From: Bacteroidota bacterium
Lineage (GTDB): Bacteria > Bacteroidota > Bacteroidia > Cytophagales > Cyclobacteriaceae
DNA length: 33,290 nucleotides
Assembly: GCA_022567155.1 (NCBI GenBank)
Contig: JADFHN010000044.1
Location: 1 to 33,290, forward strand
Direction: 5' to 3'
Both the position numbers and the translations under genes were made by a program. Below the pieces are notes generated by a model. That model had not been told where the DNA came from. It ran no database searches and saw only the letters and a list, made by a program, of their open reading frames with translations. Below are positions 1 through 6,797 of this stretch, one piece after another (position 1 is the stretch's first letter; every line of letters starts with the position of its first letter).

Positions 1-623
1 CTTCCCTTTCCTCGCAATTTCTCGAGGGGAGACACCTGTTCTGGGGTTCTGTCCCCTTCCACTGGGGGTTGCTTTTCCTCTTTTTTGGCCATCTTGCAGC
101 ATTTTTAATCCCGGATGCCGTTATTGCCTGGAATAGTCAGCCTGTCAGATTGGTAATCCTTGAGGTCACAGCATTTATTTTTGGGCTCAGCATGTTGGTT
201 GGTCTGATTAACCTGCTTATCCGAAGATGGTCAAACACCAGGATCAGGGTAGTCACTACCAAAATGGATATCATCGTCGAGGTACTGATCCTTGCCCAGG
301 TAGCGCTGGGATTATGGATTGCTTATGACTACCGTTGGGGTTCTTCCTGGTTCGCCTCTACGCTTACACCTTATTTATGGTCAGTGTTCAAGCTAAATCC
401 AAGTATCGATGCGGTTTCTGCCATGCCCATCTGGATAAAATTTCACATCATTGGCACATACCTTATTATTTTATTATTTCCTTTTTCAAGACTCATGCAT
501 GCACTCGTGGCGCCGATAGACTATCTGTGGAGGCCATACCAGCGCGTAATTTGGTACTGGGACCGTAAAAGCGTGCATAATCCGAAAACAAAATGGAGCG
601 TAAACCAACCAAGAAATACCTAG
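1..623 (+). CDS. narI: Respiratory nitrate reductase gamma subunit (3' part, start outside window)
   Basis: Membrane cytochrome b subunit that passes electrons from quinol to NarGH. The frame is open from base 3 and reads SSQFLEGRHLFWGSVPFH, the family's conserved entry to the first complete helix, so the true start lies upstream and the TTG at 69 is internal. The four histidines expected to ligate the two haems b are visible: in VPFHWG and FFGHL near the start, and in KFHII and LMHAL near the end. At least four hydrophobic helices remain. About 206 residues are present, close to the usual 220-240, so only a short N-terminus is missing. narG, narH and narJ should lie just before the window. 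narK follows 47 bases downstream on the same strand. Family assignment is firm; full length is not visible. Confidence 0.93.
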   Translation, partial: SLSSQFLEGRHLFWGSVPFHWGLLFLFFGHLAAFLIPDAVIAWNSQPVRLVILEVTAFIFGLSMLVGLINLLIRRWSNTRIRVVTTKMDIIVEVLILAQVALGLWIAYDYRWGSSWFASTLTPYLWSVFKLNPSIDAVSAMPIWIKFHIIGTYLIILLFPFSRLMHALVAPIDYLWRPYQRVIWYWDRKSVHNPKTKWSVNQPRNT

Positions 624-670
624 GCAATTCTTTCTTGTTTGATTTCATTTTAACAAGACTTTGACATACA

Positions 671-2161
671 ATGGATAATTCTGATAAAATAAGTGGAAAA
701 GCTCACAAGGCTCTTTTCTTCAATACACTTGCATTTACAATTTGTTTTGGTGCCTGGATGCTAAACGGCGTTCTTGTAACTTATCTGGTTGATAACCAAA
801 TTTTTGACTGGGGGCCGGTTGAAATCGGATGGCTTTTGGGTATTCCCGTACTAACAGGGGCCATTTTCAGGTTGCCGGCTGGTATTCTTACTGATAAATT
901 CGGAGGAAAATATGTGTATGGGTTACTGCTCCTGTTATGTGCTATCCCTATGTTTTTACTTTCCTACGCCAATAGTTTTTTCTCATTTGCATTAGCCAGC
1001 TTTGGATTTGGACTTACGGGTGTAAGTTTTGCTATTGGCATAGCTTTCACTTCGGTCTGGTACCCCGCCAGGTGGCAGGGCCGTGCACTGGGAATATTCG
1101 GTGCAGGTAATGCCGGAGCTGCACTTACCACCCTCTTTGCTCCTACCCTCCTTAATATGCTAACCGGCAATGGAGCGAATCTTGAGGGATGGCGAACCTT
1201 GCCTCAGATATATGCAGGTGGGCTTGCCCTGATGGGTGTTATATTTTTATTGTTTACCGAAAACAAAAAACCTGAAGCTAATAACAAAACCCTTAGGGAA
1301 TTGCTTGCACCCCTTAAAAATGAACAGGTCTGGCGCTTTGGCCTCTATTATTTTCTTGTTTTCGGGTGTTTCGTTGCGTTCTCACAATGGCTTGTTCCTT
1401 ATTTTGTAAATGTATATTATCTGCCACTGGTTACAGCAGGTTTCCTGGCTGCGATGTTCAGTTTTCCTTCAGGCGTTATCCGCGCATTAGGTGGATGGAT
1501 GTCTGACAAATTCGGGGCACGCAGCGTAATGTATTGGGTACTTGGATTATCCGTAATCGTCAGCTTGATGCTTATTGTTCCGAAAATGGATATCTATTCT
1601 CCTGGTAAAGGAATTATGGCAAAACGAGCCGGCACAGTCACAGCCATCACCCCTGAATCTATAGTGGTGGGCGATGTGGTATATTCATTAAATTCAAAAG
1701 AAGGAAAACTCGCCAATGTGGAAGATCAGGTAATGATATGGCCTGCAAAAGAAATCTGGCATGAACCCACCGTAAAATTAAATGATCAGGTATCAAAAAA
1801 ACAGCTAATTGCCAAAGGGGTAACCCGTATTTATTTTCAGGCTAATATATGGGTTTTTGCTGTGCTCGTAATCATTATCGGCAGTGTCTGGGGAATAGGT
1901 AAAGCCGCTGTTTATAAACATATTCCCACTTTTTTCCCTAATGAAGTGGGTGTGGTTGGGGGAATGGTAGGAGTTCTAGGCGGTCTTGGAGGCTTTTTAT
2001 GCCCCATTATTTTTGGCTACCTGCTTGAAGGTACCGGACTTTGGACAAGTTGCTGGTTTTTTATGTTCCTCCTTTCCCTTATTTGTCTTTTTTGGATGAT
2101 AAAAGCCATACGGAAGAAAGAACGTGAAGAAGTACCCAAACACATACTGGATTATCATTAA
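671..2161 (+). CDS. narK: Nitrate/nitrite transporter, NarK family, with an extra soluble insert
   Basis: Major facilitator protein of 496 residues that moves nitrate and/or nitrite across the inner membrane. Family signatures are present: a glycine-rich GAGNAGAAL segment near residue 145, the IFRLPAGILTDKFGG loop after helix 2, and GGMVGVLGGLGGF near residue 425. Between about residues 311 and 388 there is a non-hydrophobic insert (start GTVTAITPESIVVGD, end VSKKQLIAKGVTRIYF) between the seventh or eighth helix and the next one. Its short beta-like strands and Gly/Lys turns resemble a barrel-sandwich fold, which is inference only. Helices resume cleanly after it, so it is not a frameshift. 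The gene lies between narI and a second narK. By family precedent one of the pair may import nitrate with protons and the other may exchange nitrate for nitrite; which does which cannot be told here. Confidence 0.92.
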   Translation: MDNSDKISGKAHKALFFNTLAFTICFGAWMLNGVLVTYLVDNQIFDWGPVEIGWLLGIPVLTGAIFRLPAGILTDKFGGKYVYGLLLLLCAIPMFLLSYANSFFSFALASFGFGLTGVSFAIGIAFTSVWYPARWQGRALGIFGAGNAGAALTTLFAPTLLNMLTGNGANLEGWRTLPQIYAGGLALMGVIFLLFTENKKPEANNKTLRELLAPLKNEQVWRFGLYYFLVFGCFVAFSQWLVPYFVNVYYLPLVTAGFLAAMFSFPSGVIRALGGWMSDKFGARSVMYWVLGLSVIVSLMLIVPKMDIYSPGKGIMAKRAGTVTAITPESIVVGDVVYSLNSKEGKLANVEDQVMIWPAKEIWHEPTVKLNDQVSKKQLIAKGVTRIYFQANIWVFAVLVIIIGSVWGIGKAAVYKHIPTFFPNEVGVVGGMVGVLGGLGGFLCPIIFGYLLEGTGLWTSCWFFMFLLSLICLFWMIKAIRKKEREEVPKHILDYH

Positions 2162-2198
2162 ATTGAAATTTATAAGAATTAACCAAATACCCCTTTCG

Positions 2199-3797
2199 AT
2201 GAGTGTAAATATAAAAACCTGGAATGTTGAAGACGAAAGTTTCTGGCAAAGTACCGGGAAAAAAATTGCTAATCGAAATCTTTGGATATCCATACCGGCG
2301 CTCCTGCTTGCATTTGCCGTTTGGATTATGTGGAGTATCATTGCTACCAAGCTGAAAGAGTTCGGATACAATTTCGGTATGATCGAACCGGGAATGACTC
2401 CTGATGAGGTTACCACAAAATTGAAGGAAATCAACAGCCTGTACTATACACTGCCAGCCATTGCCGGATTGGCTGGCGCTACGTTGCGAATTCCTAATTC
2501 CTTCTTAATTGCCATTGGCGGAGGCCGAAATGTGATCTTTATAACTACCGTACTGCTGTTGATACCAGCAGCAGGCGTTGGTTTTGCCCTTCAGGATATA
2601 AATACGTCTTATCTGACTTTTGCCCTATTTGCAGTTTTATCAGGACTTGGCGGGGGAAATTTCGCGTCTTCTATGAGCAATATCAGCTATTTTTTTCCAA
2701 AGCGCATGCAGGGTACTTCGCTGGGCCTGAATGCCGGACTTGGTAATCTTGGTGTAGGTATCATGCAAAAACTAATCCCATGGGCAGTAGGAATTTATTT
2801 GTTTTCAGTAATAAATAAAGATGGCAATATCGCTAGTAATTTGGAGCTGGCAGGTGTTCAGAATGCAGGCTGGGTTTGGGTACCGCTGCTGACGATCGCC
2901 GCTGTTGCGGCTTTCTTCGGAATGAACAATGTGATCACCGGCACCCCGAAATTACCGGATACGATCAAAGGCATAGGCAAAACACTGTACATGATTATGA
3001 TCGGGCTGGTAAGTGCTTTTGTGGGCGCCTACCTGCTGGTAAACCTTGGATGGAATATGTGGATTGTGCTTCCCATAGTTATCATCCTCACGGTAGTGCT
3101 CATGAAATATATGACACCGGGTGAAATCAAGGATAGCCTGAAAAAGCAATTCGCCATATTCAATGATAAACACAATTGGATAATGACCATTATCTATATA
3201 ATGACATTTGGTTCGTTTATAGGTTTTTCTGCAGCATTTCCAAAGCTATGCCAGGATGTGTTTGTTTACTCCGATGCCTCCAACCCGGAGTATATAAATC
3301 CGAATGCTCCCAATTTTCTTGCATGGGTATTCATCGGGCCGGTTTTAGGCGCATTGATACGACCGGTAGGCGGTTGGTTATCAGATAAAATAAATAGCGG
3401 ATCCAGGGTCACCACTTTCAGTACCATTGCGCAGGTGATTGCTACTCTTTTGGTAGCTTATTTTATTAAACTGGCAAAAGAAAGCCCTACACCTGAAACC
3501 TACTGGATACCTTTCTTTATTTGCTTCATGATTCTCTTTATCACTACAGGTATAGGCAATGGATCTACTTTCAGGAGTATCCCGTATATTTTCAGTAAAG
3601 AGCAGGCCGGTCCTGTACTTGGATGGACCTCTGCAATTGCCGCTTACGGAGCATTTGTAATTCCGATAGTATTTGGCCAGCAGATTAAAGTGGGTACACC
3701 TGAATATGCACTTTACGGTTTTGCCATCTATTATGTTTTTTGTTTAATATTGAATTGGTATTATTATGACAGGAAAAACTCTGAAGTAAAGTGCTGA
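2199..3797 (+). CDS. narK: Second nitrate/nitrite transporter, NarK family
   Basis: Major facilitator protein, 532 residues from the ATG chosen here (MSVNIKTWNVEDESFWQ). A GTG at 2124 in the same frame would overlap the first narK and add 25 residues, and is less likely. The N-terminal soluble stretch followed by helix 1 is typical of NarK2-like proteins. Motifs seen: GATLRIPNSFLIAIGGGRN, where the Arg should bind nitrate, GGGNFASSMSNISYFFP, and the paired glycine motifs GLNAGLGNLGVG and WTSAIAAYGAF. The spacing to the first narK is 37 bases, so they are probably cotranscribed. The two transporters are clearly different in sequence and length, matching the NarK1/NarK2 pairing found fused or adjacent in denitrifying proteobacteria. 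Confidence 0.91.
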   Translation: MSVNIKTWNVEDESFWQSTGKKIANRNLWISIPALLLAFAVWIMWSIIATKLKEFGYNFGMIEPGMTPDEVTTKLKEINSLYYTLPAIAGLAGATLRIPNSFLIAIGGGRNVIFITTVLLLIPAAGVGFALQDINTSYLTFALFAVLSGLGGGNFASSMSNISYFFPKRMQGTSLGLNAGLGNLGVGIMQKLIPWAVGIYLFSVINKDGNIASNLELAGVQNAGWVWVPLLTIAAVAAFFGMNNVITGTPKLPDTIKGIGKTLYMIMIGLVSAFVGAYLLVNLGWNMWIVLPIVIILTVVLMKYMTPGEIKDSLKKQFAIFNDKHNWIMTIIYIMTFGSFIGFSAAFPKLCQDVFVYSDASNPEYINPNAPNFLAWVFIGPVLGALIRPVGGWLSDKINSGSRVTTFSTIAQVIATLLVAYFIKLAKESPTPETYWIPFFICFMILFITTGIGNGSTFRSIPYIFSKEQAGPVLGWTSAIAAYGAFVIPIVFGQQIKVGTPEYALYGFAIYYVFCLILNWYYYDRKNSEVKC

Positions 3798-3829
3798 TGA
3801 TTTTTACTTTTTAATAAATAAAATGATTT

Positions 3830-4495
3830 ATGCTTGATTTAAAAAAGTATAATGAGGAAGATCCACTGAAGCGATTGGTGGAAAAAGATTCAGGAGGGCG
3901 GGAGTTGTCACCCATGGAGCCCCCAGATATCTCAAATGCATCCGTCCAACCTGCCAATTTTGAAAAATACCATGATTGTTTAAAACAACTGGTACATGAA
4001 CATCAGGATTTTAATGAAAAGTTGTCGGAATTTGAAAAGGCAATACTTTTTTTTAAGGAAAATGGCCTGCAAAAGCAGGATAAAATTAAAGACAGCATCA
4101 ATAATTTCTTCGCTTACATTGATCATTCCATCCTCCCGCATAATCGTATGGAAGAAAAAACACTTTATCATCTGCTGAATGAGCGGTTAAAAACAAATGA
4201 GATGTATAGTAAAAATGGCTCTTCCAATACGGTCGTGGATATTATGGAAGACGACCATTCAAAACTGATTCAGCTATCCGCGCTTACTTTCAATCTGCTT
4301 GGATTAGCCACACGTCTTCCGGATCAAAATTCAAGATTGATTGTACTGGATATTGCCATTGAGCAAAGTATGGCTATGATTGAATTGCTGCGATTGCATA
4401 TATACAGGGAAGATCATATTGTCTTTGACCTTGCCCATCAACTTCTATCTGAGGATGAATTAACTCAAATAAAACAGCAAATGATTCCTGGGTAA
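3830..4495 (+). CDS. Hemerythrin-like (HHE) domain protein
   Basis: Predicted cytosolic four-helix bundle with a di-iron site, 221 residues. Likely ligands: His56/His58 (LVHEHQDF), His99, His104 and Glu109 (DHSILPHNRMEEK), His143 (EDDHSKL), His190, Glu194 and His196 (LHIYREDHIVF). The spacing fits two HHE half-motifs. The first 45 residues are polar and probably disordered. The start is 32 bases after the second narK on the same strand, so it belongs to the nar transcript or directly follows it. Related proteins bind O2 or NO, or help repair iron-sulfur centres under nitrosative stress. A role in protection from NO formed during nitrate respiration is inferred from context only. No DNA-binding or PAS domain is seen. 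Confidence 0.82.
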   Translation: MLDLKKYNEEDPLKRLVEKDSGGRELSPMEPPDISNASVQPANFEKYHDCLKQLVHEHQDFNEKLSEFEKAILFFKENGLQKQDKIKDSINNFFAYIDHSILPHNRMEEKTLYHLLNERLKTNEMYSKNGSSNTVVDIMEDDHSKLIQLSALTFNLLGLATRLPDQNSRLIVLDIAIEQSMAMIELLRLHIYREDHIVFDLAHQLLSEDELTQIKQQMIPG

Positions 4496-4940
4496 CTAAG
4501 ACTTCTATCCTGATCATTTTAATCGTGCAAAGCCTCATCACCTACGCTGTCTTGTAATGAATTATCCTGATATACGTTTACAGGCCACACAAATGTTCCT
4601 GAAAATGGCTATTAAAAATGCAAATATTTCACTCTAGGACGCCAGGACACTAATGCTTAAACCTAAAATTGTCAATAGGATTGACAATTTTGCCCTATGG
4701 GCAGACGAAAGTCATTGATAAACAATGACTTCATCTGGGTTAACCCAGGCATCCCGCCAAGGCGGGATCGCCTGCACTTCGTGCAAAAGGTTCTAATGAA
4801 CTTTTTGGGTTAAAGACTTAGGGTGGATAATTAACCTTTTAAACCATTAACAAATGTTGTGACTTAGAGGCTTTGCGTATAACCATTTATAGTAAAGCAC
4901 CCAAGTTGTTTTTACGTTGATTGAATTCCACGGTTGAAAG
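4496..4940. other. Spacer with a run of adjacent hairpins, no gene seen
   Basis: This 445-base gap lies between the hemerythrin gene (+) and the MORN gene (-, ends here). No ORF with family features is present in any frame. Its middle (4665-4811) is almost wholly made of abutting inverted repeats, described in a separate entry. The first roughly 160 bases and the last roughly 130 bases are AT-rich with no structure that I recognise. Confidence 0.6.
4665..4811. repeat. Cluster of seven adjacent or nested palindromes
   Basis: In order: 12-bp arms aaaattgtcaat / attgacaatttt with a 3-base loop (4665-4691); gccc/gggc (4692-4702); 9-bp arms aagtcattg / caatgactt (4709-4731); perfect palindrome ctgggttaacccag (4735-4748); perfect-arm palindrome atcccgccaaggcgggat (4751-4768); tgcac/gtgca (4773-4785); and aaaaggttc / gaacttttt with one wobble (4785-4806). 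There is also an outer pairing: aacccaggc (4742-4750) can pair with gcc (4770-4772) plus tgggtt (4806-4811), and the last two hairpins sit inside that second arm. This suggests stepwise insertion of hairpins into a larger hairpin. It could act as a terminator or RNA structure, but no T-run favours either strand. Confidence 0.75.
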
Positions 4941-5414
4941 TCAATCCTTTTTCAGTGACTTTGAGATTAATTCGCCTATGGAATACACTTCCGTTATTAC
5001 AAGTTTTCCCGATGTATCATAATAATTCTGCGCACCGTCAAGTTTATCCTGCGCATAGTTACCCTCAAATGCCATCACACCATTGCGGTGCCATTTCAGA
5101 TATCTGCCCTCCAGCTTATCATCCCGGTAAATTCCACGGCTCTTTTCTTCTCCTCCGGTAAACCAGGTAGTCCACTCTCCGTTTCGCTTTCCATTGCTGA
5201 AATATCCCTCCGACATTTTCTTACCATCTTCAAACCACCATGTCCATTTTCCTTCAGGCCGGCCGTTTTTATAAATGCCATAGAATTTCAGTTGTCCGTT
5301 TTCATACCGCGGCACTTCTTCGTTATTAACATACATTAGCTGGATATATCCTATCACAAGCAGGACTGCCATTACTTTAGAAAAATGAAACAGGTTTTGT
5401 TTACTGATATTCAT
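4941..5414 (-). CDS. Membrane-anchored MORN/YwqK-type repeat protein
   Basis: 157 residues. An N-terminal hydrophobic segment (about residues 13-27, VMAVLLVIGYIQLMY) acts as an uncleaved anchor or signal. It is followed by five or so repeats of about 23 residues of the form G-x-W-x-x-(W/Y)-x-x-(G/D)-G-x-x-x-x-x-G-x-Y, for example GKWTWWFEDGKKMSEGYF and GEWTTWFTGGEEKSRGIY. This is the MORN variant often labelled toxin-antitoxin YwqK family, although most such proteins have no toxin partner and none is seen here. The repeats should form a beta-hairpin ribbon outside the inner membrane. The gene stands alone on its strand, convergent with the hemerythrin gene and divergent from the C2-like gene. 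The specific function is unknown. Confidence 0.72.
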   Translation of the reverse strand: MNISKQNLFHFSKVMAVLLVIGYIQLMYVNNEEVPRYENGQLKFYGIYKNGRPEGKWTWWFEDGKKMSEGYFSNGKRNGEWTTWFTGGEEKSRGIYRDDKLEGRYLKWHRNGVMAFEGNYAQDKLDGAQNYYDTSGKLVITEVYSIGELISKSLKKD

Positions 5415-5525
5415 AGTTGCATAGGCATATGATGGCTAAATTCATAGCTTTTGTAAAGTTAAAGATCAGGAAAGGATAAAAAAACGAAAAACCAACCTGA
5501 AACATCCCGTTTTAAGGCAATCAAA

Positions 5526-5557
5526 TTTGTAATCACTGAATTTCCTTCTTATATTCA
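5526..5557 (+). promoter_or_regulatory. Probable Bacteroidota-type promoter for the C2-like gene
   Basis: TTTG at 5526-5529, a 20-base spacer, then TATATTCA at 5550-5557 (consensus TAnnTTTG, two differences). It would start transcription near 5565, just before the candidate start codons at 5575 and 5583. The match is partial. Confidence 0.4.
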
Positions 5558-5582
5558 TTGCACCTAAAGTAATCATGAAATT

Positions 5583-5921
5583 ATGCTTACCTGCAACATT
5601 CTCAGCTTGATTTGTCGCATACCTGATGAATCTGATCTTGATGAAATTTACCTTAAACTCAACGGGAAAAAGATATGGCCCGAATCAAAAAAATACAAAA
5701 GTGTCAAAATGGGTAAAACAGATTTGAATTTTATTTTAAAAGATGTAAACCACGGTGATAAAATTGAAATAGAACTCTGGGACTATGATTTTATTTCGGT
5801 TAACGACTTTTTAGGAACCTTCACATTCTATCTTGACGAGTCCGGCGGTCCTTTTACTACCGATTTGAGTAAAAAAAGTAGCCAGGTGGCCAGTTACAGT
5901 CTTGAATGGAAATATGATTAG
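5583..5921 (+). CDS. Small C2-like domain protein
   Basis: 112 residues, one domain. The segment IEIELWDYDFISVNDFLGTFTF matches the C2 pattern of a beta-strand ending in W-D-x-D followed by an Asp-Asp loop and a conserved Gly-Thr/Ser strand, where C2 domains bind Ca2+ or lipid. The first Asp cluster (DESDLDEIYLKLNGKKIW) also fits the first calcium loop. No signal peptide or membrane helix is clear. Start is uncertain: an ATG at 5575 would give MKL, typical for such domains, but runs out of frame and stops after 11 codons. Either the protein begins at 5583, or a small frameshift separates the true start from the rest. It precedes the response regulator by 78 bases on the same strand. The role is not known. 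Confidence 0.55.
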   Translation: MLTCNILSLICRIPDESDLDEIYLKLNGKKIWPESKKYKSVKMGKTDLNFILKDVNHGDKIEIELWDYDFISVNDFLGTFTFYLDESGGPFTTDLSKKSSQVASYSLEWKYD

Positions 5922-5999
5922 ATAATCCGTGCAACCAAACCCTTCATATGAATTTATTTACCTCTACAATAATTAATAAGCGCCTGATACCTTAGCAAG

Positions 6000-6467
6000 A
6001 TGTATTCCATTGAACCCAATATATTTATCATCGAAGATGACCCGGTTTATCTGAAAATGCTTACCTATAAAATTGATGCGGCCGGATATACTGAAATCCG
6101 GAGTTTTGCAAGCGGTGAAGAAGGCCTCGATGCGTTGACTAAAGGAATGAGACCGGATCTTGTTTTGCTTGATTTCCAACTCGGCGGTATTAACGGGTTG
6201 GATACGCTCAGGGGTATAAAAAAACTCAGACCAAAAACAAAGGTCATAGTCATAACGATGGTTGATGACGAAAAAGTGAAACAGGAGTGCCTTGCAAACG
6301 GGGCATCAACATATCTGATCAAGGAGCAATCATCCGTGGATGATATCGTGTCTTATATTGACGGTATCAAAAAAAAGAAACAATCATTCCGGCAAAAAAT
6401 CATGCTTATTGCTGGTGTAGTAATCATCAGTCTTACAATCCTACTGTATTTTACGCTAATTGGGTGA
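6000..6467 (+). CDS. Stand-alone response regulator receiver with C-terminal membrane anchor
   Basis: 155 residues. The receiver domain covers about residues 5-123: acidic pocket Glu12-Asp13-Asp14, phosphoacceptor Asp58 in LVLLDFQLGG, Thr86 in VIVITMV, and Lys108 in YLIKE, so every catalytic residue of CheY-type receivers is present. After a Lys-rich stretch (KKKKQSFRQK) comes a single strongly hydrophobic helix (about residues 134-154), and the protein ends there. There is no DNA-binding, GGDEF or HTH output domain. The predicted topology has the receiver in the cytoplasm tethered at the inner face of the membrane. No histidine kinase is nearby. It lies 330 bases before the giant surface protein gene, which might be coregulated, but nothing in the sequence proves it. 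Confidence 0.8.
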   Translation: MYSIEPNIFIIEDDPVYLKMLTYKIDAAGYTEIRSFASGEEGLDALTKGMRPDLVLLDFQLGGINGLDTLRGIKKLRPKTKVIVITMVDDEKVKQECLANGASTYLIKEQSSVDDIVSYIDGIKKKKQSFRQKIMLIAGVVIISLTILLYFTLIG

Positions 6468-6797
6468 TTTTGCTGATTTACTCTCCAAAAATGGTGAAAT
6501 CAGGAGATTTTATGTTACAATATCCTGCACAGTGGGTAAAATATGACTTGGGAATGCCACCCGCAATGGCAGGCAGGGAGAATCTGTCTTAGTGACCCGT
6601 CATAATGAACTCAGGGAAGTTGTACATAACAGTTTTCACCTCCCTGAAGTAATTCATTTATAGTCGAATAGAAGTTATTATTGACTGATACTTTTGATGT
6701 CAACATTCAATTGTATCACATCTGCCCGTGAATTAGCCAATAAAAGGTTACAACATTTATATGATAAGTATATATTTATGGTGTGATTTCTCAAATC
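6468..6797. other. Spacer with weak inverted repeats, no gene seen
   Basis: This 330-base gap separates the response regulator from the giant surface protein. It contains an imperfect inverted repeat cagggaagt (near 6613) / acctccctg (near 6640) and a ggcaggcaggg patch near 6570 resembling the palindromes elsewhere in the window. The AT-rich stretch before 6798 (near tatattta at 6773) probably holds the promoter, but no convincing -33 element is seen. Confidence 0.4.

Noticed and set aside
2124-2198. N-terminal extension of the second NarK from GTG 2124
   Set aside because: It overlaps the first narK, adds a basic tail not seen in the family, and ATG 2199 follows with a normal spacing.
4665-4811. 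CRISPR array
   Set aside because: The inverted repeats differ from one another, with no constant repeat, no regular spacers and no cas genes.
4941-5414. Antitoxin of a toxin-antitoxin pair
   Set aside because: The YwqK label would allow it, but there is no toxin-like partner beside it and the MORN repeats with a membrane segment explain the sequence better.
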